A DNA stretch of 64,000 bases from G965205525 sp965205525 (GCA_965205525.1 OZ242171.1:1798001-1862000), one strand, 5' to 3'. Shown: positions 47,365 through 57,024, counted from the stretch's first letter. The notes: a model not told the origin generated them from the letters alone. Numbers and translations: made by a program.

Positions 47365-49347
47365 TCACGTATCGGCTTGCTTGATTATCTCGCCCAGCAG
47401 TCCCTCGGTTTCGCCCTCCAGCGCTAGAATATCCTCCCGGATTTCCTCCAGTGTCCGCATCGGCTGCGGCTTATAGAAGTGGCGAGTAAAACTGATCTCA
47501 TAACCAATCTTGACTCTATTCTCAACATACCAGGCATCAGCAGCATAGGGCAGCACTTCGCGCTTGAGAAAGGCCTCAATGCCGCCCTTTTCCAGTAGCG
47601 GAATCTGCTCGGTGTCGCGCAGGTCGGTGTCGGGTTCATACTCTACAACGGCAGGCTTGCCGTTGATAGCAGCTGCAAACAGACCGTGCAGCGGGTTGGG
47701 CACGGTGCCCTGCTTATGGATCTCCTTGATAACCGGCTGAGCGTCCTCACTGCGGATGCCTTCCTCCTTGAGTTTCTTGATCTCGGCAGCCTTGTAGGCG
47801 CGGTCGGGATCAATACCCTCAATACGCAGCGGCCGCTCTACGGTGACTTTCCAGTAGCCGAAAGCGGCGTTATTGAAGATCTTGCTCTTCTTCGTCTTCT
47901 TGAAGGCGAGAAAGGCAGTGCAGATGCGTTTAATATCGGCTTTGCCGAGTTCGCAGTTCTTCTTGCCCAGGTTTTTGCGTAGTGGCCGGCACCACTCGGT
48001 GGCGTCAATCAGCTGCACTTTGCCCTGGCGGTGTTCGGGTTTGCGGTTGGTGAGCACCCAGATGTAGGTGGCGATGCCGGTGTTGTAAAACAGGTTGAGC
48101 GGCAGGGCGACGATGGCCTCCAGCCAGTCGTTCTCAATGATCCAGCGGCGGATGTTGCTCTCGCCGCTGCCGGCGTCGCCGGTGAAGAGTGAGCTGCCGT
48201 TGTGTACCTCGGCGATACGGCTGCCGAGTTTTGTCCCCCGCTTCATCTTTGACAGCATGTTGGCGAGGAAAAGCATCTGGCCGTCGCTGGATCGGGTGAC
48301 CAGCGAATACGCATTATCGCCGTTGTGCTGAACCATAAAGGGCGGATCGCTGAGGCCGCGCTTGCCGCGCATGCGTTCCAAATCGACTTTCCAGTCTTTG
48401 CCGTACGGTGGATTGCTGAGCATGAAGTCAAACTCATGTGATTTGAAGGCATCATTGGAAAGCGTGGAATGCTCGGAGCCGCCGACGATATTGTCTGCCG
48501 CCTCGCCCTCGCCCTTGAGCAGCAGGTCGGCTTTGCAGATGGCGTAGGTCTCGGCGTTAATTTCCTGGCCGTAGAGATGGATGGACACCTGCTTGTTGCG
48601 CTCTTTAGCCAGACTTCGCAGCGTTTCCTCGGCCACGGTCAGCATACCGCCGGTGCCGCAGGCGCCGTCGTACAGCAAATAGGTGCTGGATTTAATGCCA
48701 TCGGCAATGGGCAGAAAGATCAAGCGGGCCATCAGTTCAACAGCATCGCGCGGGGTCCAGTGCTCGCCCGCTTCTTCGTTGTTTTCTTCGTTGAAACGGC
48801 GGACCAGTTCTTCAAAAATCGTGCCCATGGCGTGATTATCAAGGCCCGGATGTTTAACCGAGCCGTCGCCGTTGAGAACCGGGGTTGGGCCCAGATTGAT
48901 GTCCGGTGAAAGGAATTTTTCAATAAGCGTACCCAGCGCATCCGCTTTAACAAGCTTGGGGATCTGATTGCGGAACTCAAAATTGTCCAGGATGTCCTGC
49001 ACATTTTGCGAGAAGCCATCCAGATAGTTTTCAAAGTCGGCTTTGAGCTGCGCTTGTCTGTCGCGCGCATGCAGGTCGCGCAGCGTAAACTTTGAGGTGT
49101 TATAGAAGGCTTGCCCGGCGGCCTTGCGCAGTGCCTTTTCCTGTTTAACCACGCGCGCCTTATCCAGCGAGGCTTTTTTGTTCAGAACCGCTTTCTTCCT
49201 TTTCTCCAGCACGACATCAAAGCGCCGCAGCACGGCCATCGGCAGGATCACATCACGGTACTTGCCCTTATTGGAAACATCTCTCAGCGTCGTGTCGGCG
49301 ATGCCCCATATAAAATTGGTGATCCAGTTGAATTTGCTCTGTTGCAT
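47365..49347 (-). CDS. hsdM: Type I restriction-modification DNA methyltransferase subunit (HsdM)
   Basis: The 660-aa protein has an N-terminal HsdM domain. The SAM-binding motif is DGACGTGGM (about residue 225) and the adenine-methylation motif is NPPYGKDW (from residue 312). It ends FYKPQPMRTLEEIREDILAL followed by EGETEGLLGEI. It methylates adenine in the host recognition site with HsdS and is needed for cutting by HsdR. It is the first gene of the island in its transcription direction. hsdS lies 4 kb downstream after fic and kinase genes. Confidence 0.95.
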   Translation of the reverse strand: MQQSKFNWITNFIWGIADTTLRDVSNKGKYRDVILPMAVLRRFDVVLEKRKKAVLNKKASLDKARVVKQEKALRKAAGQAFYNTSKFTLRDLHARDRQAQLKADFENYLDGFSQNVQDILDNFEFRNQIPKLVKADALGTLIEKFLSPDINLGPTPVLNGDGSVKHPGLDNHAMGTIFEELVRRFNEENNEEAGEHWTPRDAVELMARLIFLPIADGIKSSTYLLYDGACGTGGMLTVAEETLRSLAKERNKQVSIHLYGQEINAETYAICKADLLLKGEGEAADNIVGGSEHSTLSNDAFKSHEFDFMLSNPPYGKDWKVDLERMRGKRGLSDPPFMVQHNGDNAYSLVTRSSDGQMLFLANMLSKMKRGTKLGSRIAEVHNGSSLFTGDAGSGESNIRRWIIENDWLEAIVALPLNLFYNTGIATYIWVLTNRKPEHRQGKVQLIDATEWCRPLRKNLGKKNCELGKADIKRICTAFLAFKKTKKSKIFNNAAFGYWKVTVERPLRIEGIDPDRAYKAAEIKKLKEEGIRSEDAQPVIKEIHKQGTVPNPLHGLFAAAINGKPAVVEYEPDTDLRDTEQIPLLEKGGIEAFLKREVLPYAADAWYVENRVKIGYEISFTRHFYKPQPMRTLEEIREDILALEGETEGLLGEIIKQADT

Positions 49348-49733
49348 GGCGCTCTAACTGATAATGGCGGTCTTGACGGTCCGTGTGCTTGTTATGCGGC
49401 ATTCAGATCGGACTAAACGCTATCATTCTTGACAGGTGCTGGTTTCCGATTTTAGCCGCAGGCATTTCCATGGTTGATGCCAGGCTGCACCCGCTTCAGG
49501 GTGGAATGGAAATCTGCGGTATTGTAGCCGAAAGCTGCAGACCGCCTTCCATCACTCTGCCGGTCCCTTTCTATCCCAAAACCGGCTCAAAATCACCGCC
49601 ATCAGCCTTTCAGAAATATAGCAAATACCCTTTTACTTGGACTGCGGGAGAACCCCTTCCGCCGTGGACTTTATTGCAGAATTCGCTACAATCTGTCCCC
49701 CATGCAGCAACTCTTTGTATTCTGTGGAAAGTC
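49348..49733. other. Junction region between the defence island and def
   Basis: 386 bp hold no convincing gene. They mark the right edge of the island. I could not see a direct repeat shared with the left edge (32281-32548), nor an integrase or insertion-sequence ends. Confidence 0.45.
49664..49692 (+). promoter_or_regulatory. Likely promoter of the def operon
   Basis: GTGGAC (49664-49669), a 17-bp spacer and TACAAT (49687-49692) precede the def start by about 40 bp. The -10 is good and the -35 moderate. Confidence 0.45.
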
Positions 49734-50237
49734 ATGTCTGTTCTGAACATACTTATCTTTCCGGACCCGCGGCTGCGCACAAAAGCTCTGCCAGTGGGAG
49801 AGGTGGATGATGAAATTCGCCGCCTGACGGACGATATGCTGGAAACCATGTACGAGGAGGAGGGCATCGGCTTGGCCGCCACCCAGGTGAATGTGCACAA
49901 GCAGGTCATCGTCACTGATGTTTCCAGCGATCGGAATGAGCCCCGCGTGTTTATCAACCCCAAGGTGACAGTGGAAGAAGGTCAGCTGGTGGAAACCCAA
50001 GAGGGCTGTCTGTCGGTGCCGGGCTTCTACGAAGAGGTAGAGCGGCCAGAGCAGATTTCTGTAGAAGCTCTGGACCGAGACGGCAAGTCCTTCACGCTGC
50101 GCCCGGAAGGCTTGCTCGCAGTATGCATTCAGCACGAAATTGATCATCTCAATGGCAAGTTATTCGTGGATTATCTCTCCGGCATGAAACGACAGAGCAT
50201 TCGCGAAAAACTAACAAAATCTTCCAAACGCACATAA
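49734..50237 (+). CDS. def: Peptide deformylase
   Basis: The 167-aa protein carries the three family motifs: GIGLAATQV (motif 1), EGCLSVPG (motif 2) and QHEIDHLNGKLF (motif 3). These provide the Cys and two His metal ligands and the catalytic Glu. It removes the formyl group from new proteins. The ATG at 49734 begins the conserved SVLNILIFPDPRLR. It heads the def-fmt-rsmB-trkA-trkH unit. Confidence 0.97.
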   Translation: MSVLNILIFPDPRLRTKALPVGEVDDEIRRLTDDMLETMYEEEGIGLAATQVNVHKQVIVTDVSSDRNEPRVFINPKVTVEEGQLVETQEGCLSVPGFYEEVERPEQISVEALDRDGKSFTLRPEGLLAVCIQHEIDHLNGKLFVDYLSGMKRQSIREKLTKSSKRT

Positions 50238-50330
50238 CCGAGCACACGAACTTCCAAACACGCCCTCAACCCGCCCATGCCGAGGGACAGCCGTCGCCGC
50301 TCCGGGGGCAGGGGCGGTGGCCGTGAAAAC

Positions 50331-51299
50331 ATGGTGATGGCAGAGCCCCTCAAAATCTTCTTTGCCGGCACTCCCCAGATTGCCGCCGTTCATCTTCAGG
50401 CGCTTCTAGACAGCGAGCTATGCCGAGTTGTCGGCGTCTGCGCCCGCCCTGACCGGCCGACGGGGCGCGGACAGCGTCTGCGGCCCAGCCCGGTAAAAGT
50501 ACTGGCGGAACAGACCGGGCTGCCCCTGGTGCAGCCGGATACCTGGGACGCCGCCGTCTGCAATAGCATCGCCGCCCGCGGACCGGACCTGATGGCGGTG
50601 GTGGCCTACGGCATGCTGCTGCCGCCGGATGCGCTGGCCATCCCCCGCTTAGGCTGCATCAATGTGCACGCCTCCCTGCTGCCTCGCTGGCGCGGCGCAG
50701 CGCCCATCCCCCGGGCTATCGCCGCCGGCGACCGGGAGACCGGCCTCAGCATCATGCTGCTGGACCGGGAGTTTGATACCGGCGACATCCTGTACCAGGA
50801 GCGCTGGCCCATCGGAGAGGAGGACACTGCCGGCAGCTTGGAACAGAAGCTCGCCGAGCAGGGACCGCCCGCCCTTATTCAGGTGCTGGGGCAGCTGCGG
50901 GAGGGAACTGCCAGAAAGTTCCCTCAAGCAGAAGCCCTGAGCTGCACAGCTCCGAAAATCAGCAAGGAGGAAACCTTTTTGGATTGGCAGCAGGAGGCGG
51001 CGGTGCTGGCGCGTCTGGCGCGCGCCCTTCATCCCGCTCCAAGCGCACGGGGGATCCTCAACGGGCAGACCGTGAAAATTCTTCGCGTCCGGGCAGTGCC
51101 AGCGGCAGGGGAGGGGATTGCCCCGCCGGGGACGATCCTGGAAGCCGCACCGGAGGGCATCTCCGTGGCCTGCAAAAGCGGCTGCCTGAAACTGCTGGAC
51201 TTGCAGCTGCCGGGAGGCCGCCCCTTGTCCGCCCGGAACCTTCTGAACGGCTTTCCCGGCCGCTTTGCTTCCGGCATGCGCTTTGCCGCCGCACCGTGA
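50331..51299 (+). CDS. fmt: Methionyl-tRNA formyltransferase
   Basis: About 322 aa from the ATG at 50331 (a second ATG at 50337 is equally possible). The N-terminal formyl-transfer domain has FFAGTPQIAAVHL, the VVAYGMLLPPDAL segment and NVHASLLPRWRGAAPI. The C-terminal domain binds tRNA. It formylates Met-tRNAi for initiation. Its TGA overlaps the GTG start of rsmB. Confidence 0.95.
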   Translation: MVMAEPLKIFFAGTPQIAAVHLQALLDSELCRVVGVCARPDRPTGRGQRLRPSPVKVLAEQTGLPLVQPDTWDAAVCNSIAARGPDLMAVVAYGMLLPPDALAIPRLGCINVHASLLPRWRGAAPIPRAIAAGDRETGLSIMLLDREFDTGDILYQERWPIGEEDTAGSLEQKLAEQGPPALIQVLGQLREGTARKFPQAEALSCTAPKISKEETFLDWQQEAAVLARLARALHPAPSARGILNGQTVKILRVRAVPAAGEGIAPPGTILEAAPEGISVACKSGCLKLLDLQLPGGRPLSARNLLNGFPGRFASGMRFAAAP

Positions 51300-52600
51300 G
51301 CAATGCCCGCGCCGCCGCCGCCCGCGCCGTATGCGAGGTGCTTCGCAGCCATCGCTCTTTAAAAGACGCACTGCCCCGGGCAGAGAAAACTGCCAGTCCC
51401 CGGGAGCGGGGCCTGGTGCGGGAACTGTGCTACGGCGCATTGCGGCGGGGACCGCGCTTTGAGGGGCTGCTGGCTCCTCTGCTGAACAAGCCTTTGAAAT
51501 CCCAGGACGGAGAGATACTGGCCCTGCTTCTCATCGGCTGTCATCAGCTGGAGCACACCCGCATTCCCGACCACGCCGCCCTGCACGAAACGGTCGCCGC
51601 CTGCCGCACCCTGGGCAAGCCCTGGGCCGCTGGGCTGGTCAACGCCGTGCTGCGCCGCTACCTGGAGCGGCGGGCAGAGCTGGTGGAATCCCTGGCGCCC
51701 CACCGGCGGGATGGACTGCCCGAGTGGATGGCCGGGCAGCTGCAAGCCCGCTGGCCGGCGCAGTACCAAGCCATTGCCGAGGCAGCGGCACAGCCGCCGC
51801 CGATGACCCTGCGGGTCAATCAGCAGCGCTGTGAACGGGAGCGCTATATGGCACAATTGCAGGAAGCTGGCATCCGCTCTTCCCTCTGCCAGCATGCGCC
51901 GCATGGCCTGCGCCTGGCGCAGGGATTAGAAATTACTGATGCGCCGGATTTTGACCGGGGCCTGGTCAGTGTGCAAGACGAATCCGCTCAGCTCGCCGCA
52001 CCCCTTCTCGCACCTCGGTCCGGCGAGCGCCTGCTGGATGCCTGCGCGGCGCCGGGGGGCAAGACGGCGCACCTCCTAGAGCAGCAGCCGGAGCTCGCCG
52101 CAGCGGTAGCTGTAGACACCGATGCCGAGCGCCTGCAGCTGGTGGAAGAAAATCTGAAACGCCTAGGGCTTTATGCACCGAAGCATGTGCAGCTGCATTG
52201 CGCCGATGCCGCCCGGCCGAAGGACTGGTGGGACGGGCAGCCCTTTGACCGCATATTGCTGGACACCCCCTGCTCCGCCACCGGCGTACTGCGCCGACAC
52301 CCGGACATCCGCTACCTGCGCCGGGCTGGAGACATCTCCAACTTCGCCAAGCGACAGCGGACACTGCTGGATGCGCTGTGGGACTGCCTGAAGTCCGGCG
52401 GACTGCTTCTTTATGTAACCTGTTCGCTGCTACCAGAGGAGAACGAAGGCGTAATCGCCGCCTTTCTCAGCGAGCAGCAGGACGCAGAGCACGAACCCAT
52501 TGAGGCGGACTGGGGAGAGCCCTGTTCTTTCGGCCGCGCGGCCCTGCCGGCGACAGACGGCGGCGACGGCCTGTACTTTGCACGCCTCCGCAGACACTGA
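51296..52600 (+). CDS. rsmB: 16S rRNA (cytosine-967, C5) methyltransferase RsmB
   Basis: The GTG at 51296 overlaps the fmt stop (GTGA) and gives 434 aa, the usual length. An N-terminal NusB-like domain is followed by the methyltransferase with DACAAPGGKTAHLLE (SAM), DTPCSATGVLRRHPDIR and YVTCSLLPEENE, containing both catalytic cysteines. It modifies C967 of 16S rRNA. Confidence 0.95.
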   Translation: MSNARAAAARAVCEVLRSHRSLKDALPRAEKTASPRERGLVRELCYGALRRGPRFEGLLAPLLNKPLKSQDGEILALLLIGCHQLEHTRIPDHAALHETVAACRTLGKPWAAGLVNAVLRRYLERRAELVESLAPHRRDGLPEWMAGQLQARWPAQYQAIAEAAAQPPPMTLRVNQQRCERERYMAQLQEAGIRSSLCQHAPHGLRLAQGLEITDAPDFDRGLVSVQDESAQLAAPLLAPRSGERLLDACAAPGGKTAHLLEQQPELAAAVAVDTDAERLQLVEENLKRLGLYAPKHVQLHCADAARPKDWWDGQPFDRILLDTPCSATGVLRRHPDIRYLRRAGDISNFAKRQRTLLDALWDCLKSGGLLLYVTCSLLPEENEGVIAAFLSEQQDAEHEPIEADWGEPCSFGRAALPATDGGDGLYFARLRRH

Positions 52601-52610
52601 GCACAGCACC

Positions 52611-53984
52611 ATGAAAATCATCATTCTCGGAGTCAACCAGGTGGGAGAGTCACTGGCGGAGAACCTTGCCCGGGAGAACGATGTCACCCTGGTGGACACG
52701 GACAGCGAGCGCTTAGACAGCCTGCGCTCGCGCCTGGACATCCGCACCGTCGTCGGTCATCCGGCACATCCGGCAGTGCTGGCCGATGCCGGCGCCAAGG
52801 AGGCGGAGCTGCTGCTGGCGGTGACCGGCAACGACGAGATAAATATCGTCGCCTGCCAGGTGGCCTACACCCTGTTCCAAATGCCGACCCGCATCGGGCG
52901 TTTTCGCTCCCGGGCCTATCTGGACCGAGACGACCTGTTTGGCGACAAGGCGGTGCCGGTGAATGTGCGCATTTATCCGGAGCAGCTGGTAACCGAGGCC
53001 ATCTGTCGGCTGCTGGATTTTCCAGAAGCGCTGCAGGTGCTGGACTTTGCAGACGGCCGGGTGAAGCTGGTGGCTGTGCGAGTGCTGCCGGACAGCCCAC
53101 TGTCCGGTCACGAGCTGCGCGATCTGCCGCACTATATGCCGAATGGCACAGACGGACGGGTGGCGGCCATCTTCCGCAGCGGCCAGGCCATTGTGCCTCA
53201 GGGGGATACGGCGGTGGCCGCCGGGGATGAGGTGTTTTTTATCGCCGCTCAGCAGCACATTCGCCCGCTGCTGCACGCGCTGCACCCGATGGACCCGCCG
53301 AGCCGCCGCATCATCATCGGCGGCGGCGGCAATATCGGTGAGCGGCTGGCCGCCGCCATTGAAAAGGATCACCAGGTCACGGTGGTGGAGCCGCTGCTCG
53401 AACGCTGCGAGCAGCTGTCCGAGACCTTGGACCGGGCTGTGGTGCTGCACGGCAGCGCAACCGATCGGGAGCTGCTGCTGCAGGAGAATATCGGCACCGC
53501 GGACGTGTTCTGCGCACTGACCAACAACGACGCTGTCAACATTATGTCCTCGCTGATAGCGAAGAATCTGGGTGTGCGAAAGGTCATCACCATCATCAAC
53601 GACATCGGCCACGTGGACTTGCTGCACGGAGAGGAGATTGATATCGCCCTGTCGCCTCGTCAATTCACCATCAGCAGCATTCTCACCCATGTGCGCAGGG
53701 GCGATCTCAGCACGGTGCATTCTCTTAGGCGCGATGCCGCCGAGGCGATGGAATTGGTGGTGCACGGCGACTACCGCAGCTCCCAGGTGGTGGGCAAGAC
53801 CATCGCAGATCTGCCCATTCCGGAGACGGCCACCATCGGCGCCATCGTGCGGGGTGAAGAGGTCATCATCGCCCACCGGGATATACGCATCGCAACCGAC
53901 GACCATCTCATCCTGTTCCTGACCGACCGCAGTGGTATCGGCAAAGTGGAAACTCTTTTCCAAGCCGACTTCAACGTCTTCTGA
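52611..53984 (+). CDS. trkA: Trk potassium uptake regulatory subunit TrkA
   Basis: The 457-aa peripheral protein has two RCK modules. Each starts with a nucleotide-binding motif (ILGVNQVGESLAENLA and IIGGGGNIGERLAAAIE) followed by a RCK_C domain. It binds NAD(H) and gates the TrkH channel. The ATG at 52611 fits the usual MKIIILG start. trkH follows after 5 bp. Confidence 0.96.
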   Translation: MKIIILGVNQVGESLAENLARENDVTLVDTDSERLDSLRSRLDIRTVVGHPAHPAVLADAGAKEAELLLAVTGNDEINIVACQVAYTLFQMPTRIGRFRSRAYLDRDDLFGDKAVPVNVRIYPEQLVTEAICRLLDFPEALQVLDFADGRVKLVAVRVLPDSPLSGHELRDLPHYMPNGTDGRVAAIFRSGQAIVPQGDTAVAAGDEVFFIAAQQHIRPLLHALHPMDPPSRRIIIGGGGNIGERLAAAIEKDHQVTVVEPLLERCEQLSETLDRAVVLHGSATDRELLLQENIGTADVFCALTNNDAVNIMSSLIAKNLGVRKVITIINDIGHVDLLHGEEIDIALSPRQFTISSILTHVRRGDLSTVHSLRRDAAEAMELVVHGDYRSSQVVGKTIADLPIPETATIGAIVRGEEVIIAHRDIRIATDDHLILFLTDRSGIGKVETLFQADFNVF

Positions 53985-53989
53985 CCGCC

Positions 53990-55447
53990 ATGCACGCCAC
54001 CCCTGTTCTCCACGGCTTCGGTCTGATCCTGCTGCTGTTCAGCCCGATTTTTCTGCCGCCCCTGGCACTGGCGCTCGTGGAAGGGGAGAACAGCGGCGCC
54101 GCGCTTGTCTTCCTGCTGTCGCTGGTCATCGTGCTCGGCACCGGTCTGGCCCTGGCGATGCCCTGGCGGAGGCGCGCACTAGACTGCACTCTGCGGGAGG
54201 TGTTTCTGCTCACCGCCCTGTTCTGGGTCGGACTGAGCGCCTTCGGTGCGCTGCCCTTTCTACTGTTCAAGCCCCTCGGCCTGTCGGTGACGGATGCGCT
54301 GTTTGAAGCGATGTCCGGTCTCACCACCACCGGGGCCACGGTCCTCAGCGGCCTGGACGATCTGCCCCGCTCGCTGCTGCTGTACCGCCAGTCCCTGCAA
54401 TGGCTGGGCGGCATCGGCCTGGTAGTTATCGCAGTGGCCGTTCTGCCCATGCTGGGCATCGGCGGCATGCAGCTGTACCGGGCTGAGGTGCCGGGGCCGG
54501 TGCGCGAGCACAAGCTGACACCGCGCATCACCGGCACAGCGCGCATACTATTTCTGATCTACTGCTTTCTGACCATCGCATGCGCCCTGAGCTACCGTGT
54601 GGCCGGCATGGGAAGCTTTGATGCCATCTGTCATGGCCTGACCACGGTAGCTATCGGCGGCTTCTCTACCCACGATGCGAGCTTCGGGTTTTTTGCAGAC
54701 CGCCCCGCGGTGCTGCTGGTAGCCTGTTTTTTCATGATCATCTCCGGCATCAACTTCGCACTGCACTTTCAGGCGCTGAATCTGCGCAGCTCAGTCCGCT
54801 ACCTGCACGACCCCGAATGTCGCATGTACCTGCTGCTGCTGGCATGCGCCGCACTGGTGGCTTCGGCAACACTGCTGCTCCTGAATATGTACAGCGTCGG
54901 CGACAGCCTGCTGCACGGCGTGTTTCAAGCCGTTTCCATCGCCACCACCACCGGCTACGCCAGTGCGCCCTTCGCTGCCTGGCCGGGCTTTCTGCCCTTA
55001 TTTCTGTTCTGTTTTGCCTTTGTCGGCACCTGCGCCGGCTCCACCGGCGGCGGCATCAAGGTCATTCGTCTGCTGCTTATCCGCCAGCAGGGCCTGCGCG
55101 AGCTGCATTTCCTGCTGCATCCCAATGCGGTGCGACCGGTAAAAATCGGACACAAGGCGGTGCCGGACAGGGTGCTGCACGCGGTGTGGGGTTTCCTCGC
55201 CGTCTATCTGGTCTCTTATTTTGCCCTGCTGATGGGACTGCTGCTGACCGGGCTGGATTTCACCACCGCATTCTACGCAGTGTCTGCCACCATCAACAAC
55301 CTAGGCCCGGGACTGGGACAGGTAGCAGAGAACTACGGCGACATCACCAGCCCCGCGAAGTGGATACTCAGTGCCAGCATGATCCTCGGCAGGCTGGAGA
55401 TCCTGTCCGTGTTTGTGCTGCTTACACCGGCGTTCTGGAGAAGGTGA
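53990..55447 (+). CDS. trkH: Trk potassium transporter membrane subunit TrkH
   Basis: The 485-aa protein has about ten membrane helices and the pore-loop signatures of the family, such as EAMSGLTTTGATVLSGLDDLP and CAGSTGGGIKVIR. It forms the potassium-conducting channel with TrkA. It ends the def operon; the accessory HNH gene starts 30 bp later. Confidence 0.95.
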   Translation: MHATPVLHGFGLILLLFSPIFLPPLALALVEGENSGAALVFLLSLVIVLGTGLALAMPWRRRALDCTLREVFLLTALFWVGLSAFGALPFLLFKPLGLSVTDALFEAMSGLTTTGATVLSGLDDLPRSLLLYRQSLQWLGGIGLVVIAVAVLPMLGIGGMQLYRAEVPGPVREHKLTPRITGTARILFLIYCFLTIACALSYRVAGMGSFDAICHGLTTVAIGGFSTHDASFGFFADRPAVLLVACFFMIISGINFALHFQALNLRSSVRYLHDPECRMYLLLLACAALVASATLLLLNMYSVGDSLLHGVFQAVSIATTTGYASAPFAAWPGFLPLFLFCFAFVGTCAGSTGGGIKVIRLLLIRQQGLRELHFLLHPNAVRPVKIGHKAVPDRVLHAVWGFLAVYLVSYFALLMGLLLTGLDFTTAFYAVSATINNLGPGLGQVAENYGDITSPAKWILSASMILGRLEILSVFVLLTPAFWRR

Positions 55448-55477
55448 GCGAGGCACTGATGCCCCCTGCTGTGCGCT

Positions 55478-56368
55478 GTGGACAATAAGCTTGATTTTCG
55501 TGTAAGGCTCGCAGCTTTTGAGTGGCTGTCGGAGCAGGTAAAAATCTACGGAGATGTTCTGCCGAGAGGCCTGTTGCAGCAGGGATTTGAATTTTCGGGC
55601 AAGCGTGTGCACCTTGTGGCACATCAGGGAATTTTCACCCCCAAGATCCTAGGAATCCCGCTATCCATAACTACTGCTCCCAGCAATGCCTATAAGGATG
55701 TAATCACAAAAGAAGATGTCATCTTATACAAATATCTCGGCAAGGACCCTCAGCACTCCCACAATATAGGGCTAAGAAAAGCAATGGAAAAGCGTTTTCC
55801 GCTGATCTATTTTCATGGAGTCGTGGCGGGCAAGTACTTGGCGATTTGGCCAGTTTATATAATCGCCGACAATCCCGGCAAGCAGGAATTCACCGTGGTG
55901 GCTGACGAGGCGGAAACCGTCGGGGAAAATGCGATCCATGACGATGGCCAATCCAGGCAAATGTATATCACGAGGAAAACTCGCATTCGTCTGCGCCAGC
56001 ATATCTTCAGAGAAAAAGTCTTAAAGGCCTATCGGGAACAATGTGCACTGTGCAAATTGCGCCACAAAGAGCTTCTGGATGCCGCCCATATAATCCCGGC
56101 TGCCGAAAAGGGCAACATTACCGTCAATAACGGCATTTCGCTCTGTAAGCTCCATCATGCCGCGTTTGACAACTTTTTGATTGGCATAACACCTGACTTT
56201 CAAGTTGAAGTCAAGAAAGATATCCTAATGGAAAGGGACGGCCCCATGCTGCAGTATGGACTGAAAGACCTTCACCGCTCTTCCATCATCTTACCGGCCA
56301 GAAAAGTGGCCTGGCCAGACCAAGACTTTTTGAGTCAGAGATACAAAGATTTTACCAACCGAATTTAG
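55478..56368 (+). CDS. HNH endonuclease, putative restriction enzyme
   Basis: The product starts at GTG 55478 and is 296 aa. The N-terminal domain (about 180 aa, including RKAMEKRFPLIYFHGVVAGK followed by YLAIWPVYI) is shared by a large group annotated as HNH restriction-type endonucleases. The C-terminal HNH domain has CALC, DAAHIIP, NNGISLCKLHHAAFD. Target specificity is unknown; recognition of modified DNA is possible for this architecture. It lies between trkH and the broken repeat gene, in an accessory patch. Confidence 0.8.
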   Translation: MDNKLDFRVRLAAFEWLSEQVKIYGDVLPRGLLQQGFEFSGKRVHLVAHQGIFTPKILGIPLSITTAPSNAYKDVITKEDVILYKYLGKDPQHSHNIGLRKAMEKRFPLIYFHGVVAGKYLAIWPVYIIADNPGKQEFTVVADEAETVGENAIHDDGQSRQMYITRKTRIRLRQHIFREKVLKAYREQCALCKLRHKELLDAAHIIPAAEKGNITVNNGISLCKLHHAAFDNFLIGITPDFQVEVKKDILMERDGPMLQYGLKDLHRSSIILPARKVAWPDQDFLSQRYKDFTNRI

Positions 56369-56374
56369 AAAAAT

Positions 56375-56926
56375 CTATTTTTCCTCTAGGTCCACTTTTA
56401 TCCCCCACCCTATTTGCTCAGCTATTTTCTTAAGGCCCTCTGCTTTAGCAGGGGTATCAGTACGTTTATAAACCCAGTATCGTCCGAACTTGCGATAATC
56501 TTTGAGCTTAGCAGTTTCTGGGCGAGTAGATGATACCCGAAGCCTACCTCTTTTAATTCCTAATCCCGCCACCTTTTCAATCCCTATTTTTTCAATGGAC
56601 TCCACAAAAGTAGATACTGCCGTTTCACGGGCAATGCTTTGCCCATCAGGAAAAGTAACTACAGGACGTTGGGGAGGACGTTGAGGAGGCTATTGGGGAG
56701 GACGTTGGGGAGGCTGTTGGGGAGGACGTTGGGGAGGACGTTGGGGAGGCTGTTGGGGAGGACGTTGGGGAGGCTGTTGGGGAGGACGTTGGGATTTCCC
56801 TGCTGTAGGCGGACTGCTCTTATCAATCCCCCTTCGCATTTCTTGCACTTTCTTAGCCTCAGCTTGCAATCGTTCGGCAAGTTCACCCAGCTGTGTCAAT
56901 AATCTAGTCTTTTCATCTTTCCTCAT
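56375..56926 (-). pseudogene. Gene with RPPQ repeats interrupted by one in-frame stop
   Basis: From ATG 56926 (GGGAGG eight bases upstream) the frame encodes MRKDEKTRLLTQLGELAERL, then about eleven RPPQ/QPPQ tetrapeptides, and reaches TAG at 56692-56690 (codon 79). The same frame continues after the stop for another 104 codons (PPQRPPQRPVVTFPDGQSIA, then ...KLKDYRKFGRYWVYKRTD and on to KVDLEEK). The stop is one C-to-T change in a CAG codon of the repeat. The encoded protein is unrecognised: a coiled-coil start, a proline linker, and a small basic C-terminal domain. Confidence 0.75.
56670..56792. repeat. 12-bp tandem repeat coding for RPPQ/QPPQ units
   Basis: The plus strand repeats TTGGGGAGGACG and TTGGGGAGGCTG about ten times. 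It encodes the proline/glutamine linker of the interrupted gene on the minus strand. The copy number is likely to vary. Confidence 0.9.
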
Positions 56927-57024
56927 GAGAGCCTCCCAGTACCAGCAATAGCAAAATAGGTTAGCCAAGTAAATGGTTCCCCGATTATATCCCCACCTAT
57001 CTAAAAAATAGAAGAACCTGCAGC

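Noticed and set aside
49383..49733. In-frame upstream extension of def
   Set aside because: The protein family starts at the ATG at 49734, and the extension lies in the promoter region with no family similarity.
32281..49733. Search for att-like direct repeats, integrase or IS ends at the island borders
   Set aside because: None found by eye at 32281-32548 or 49348-49733.
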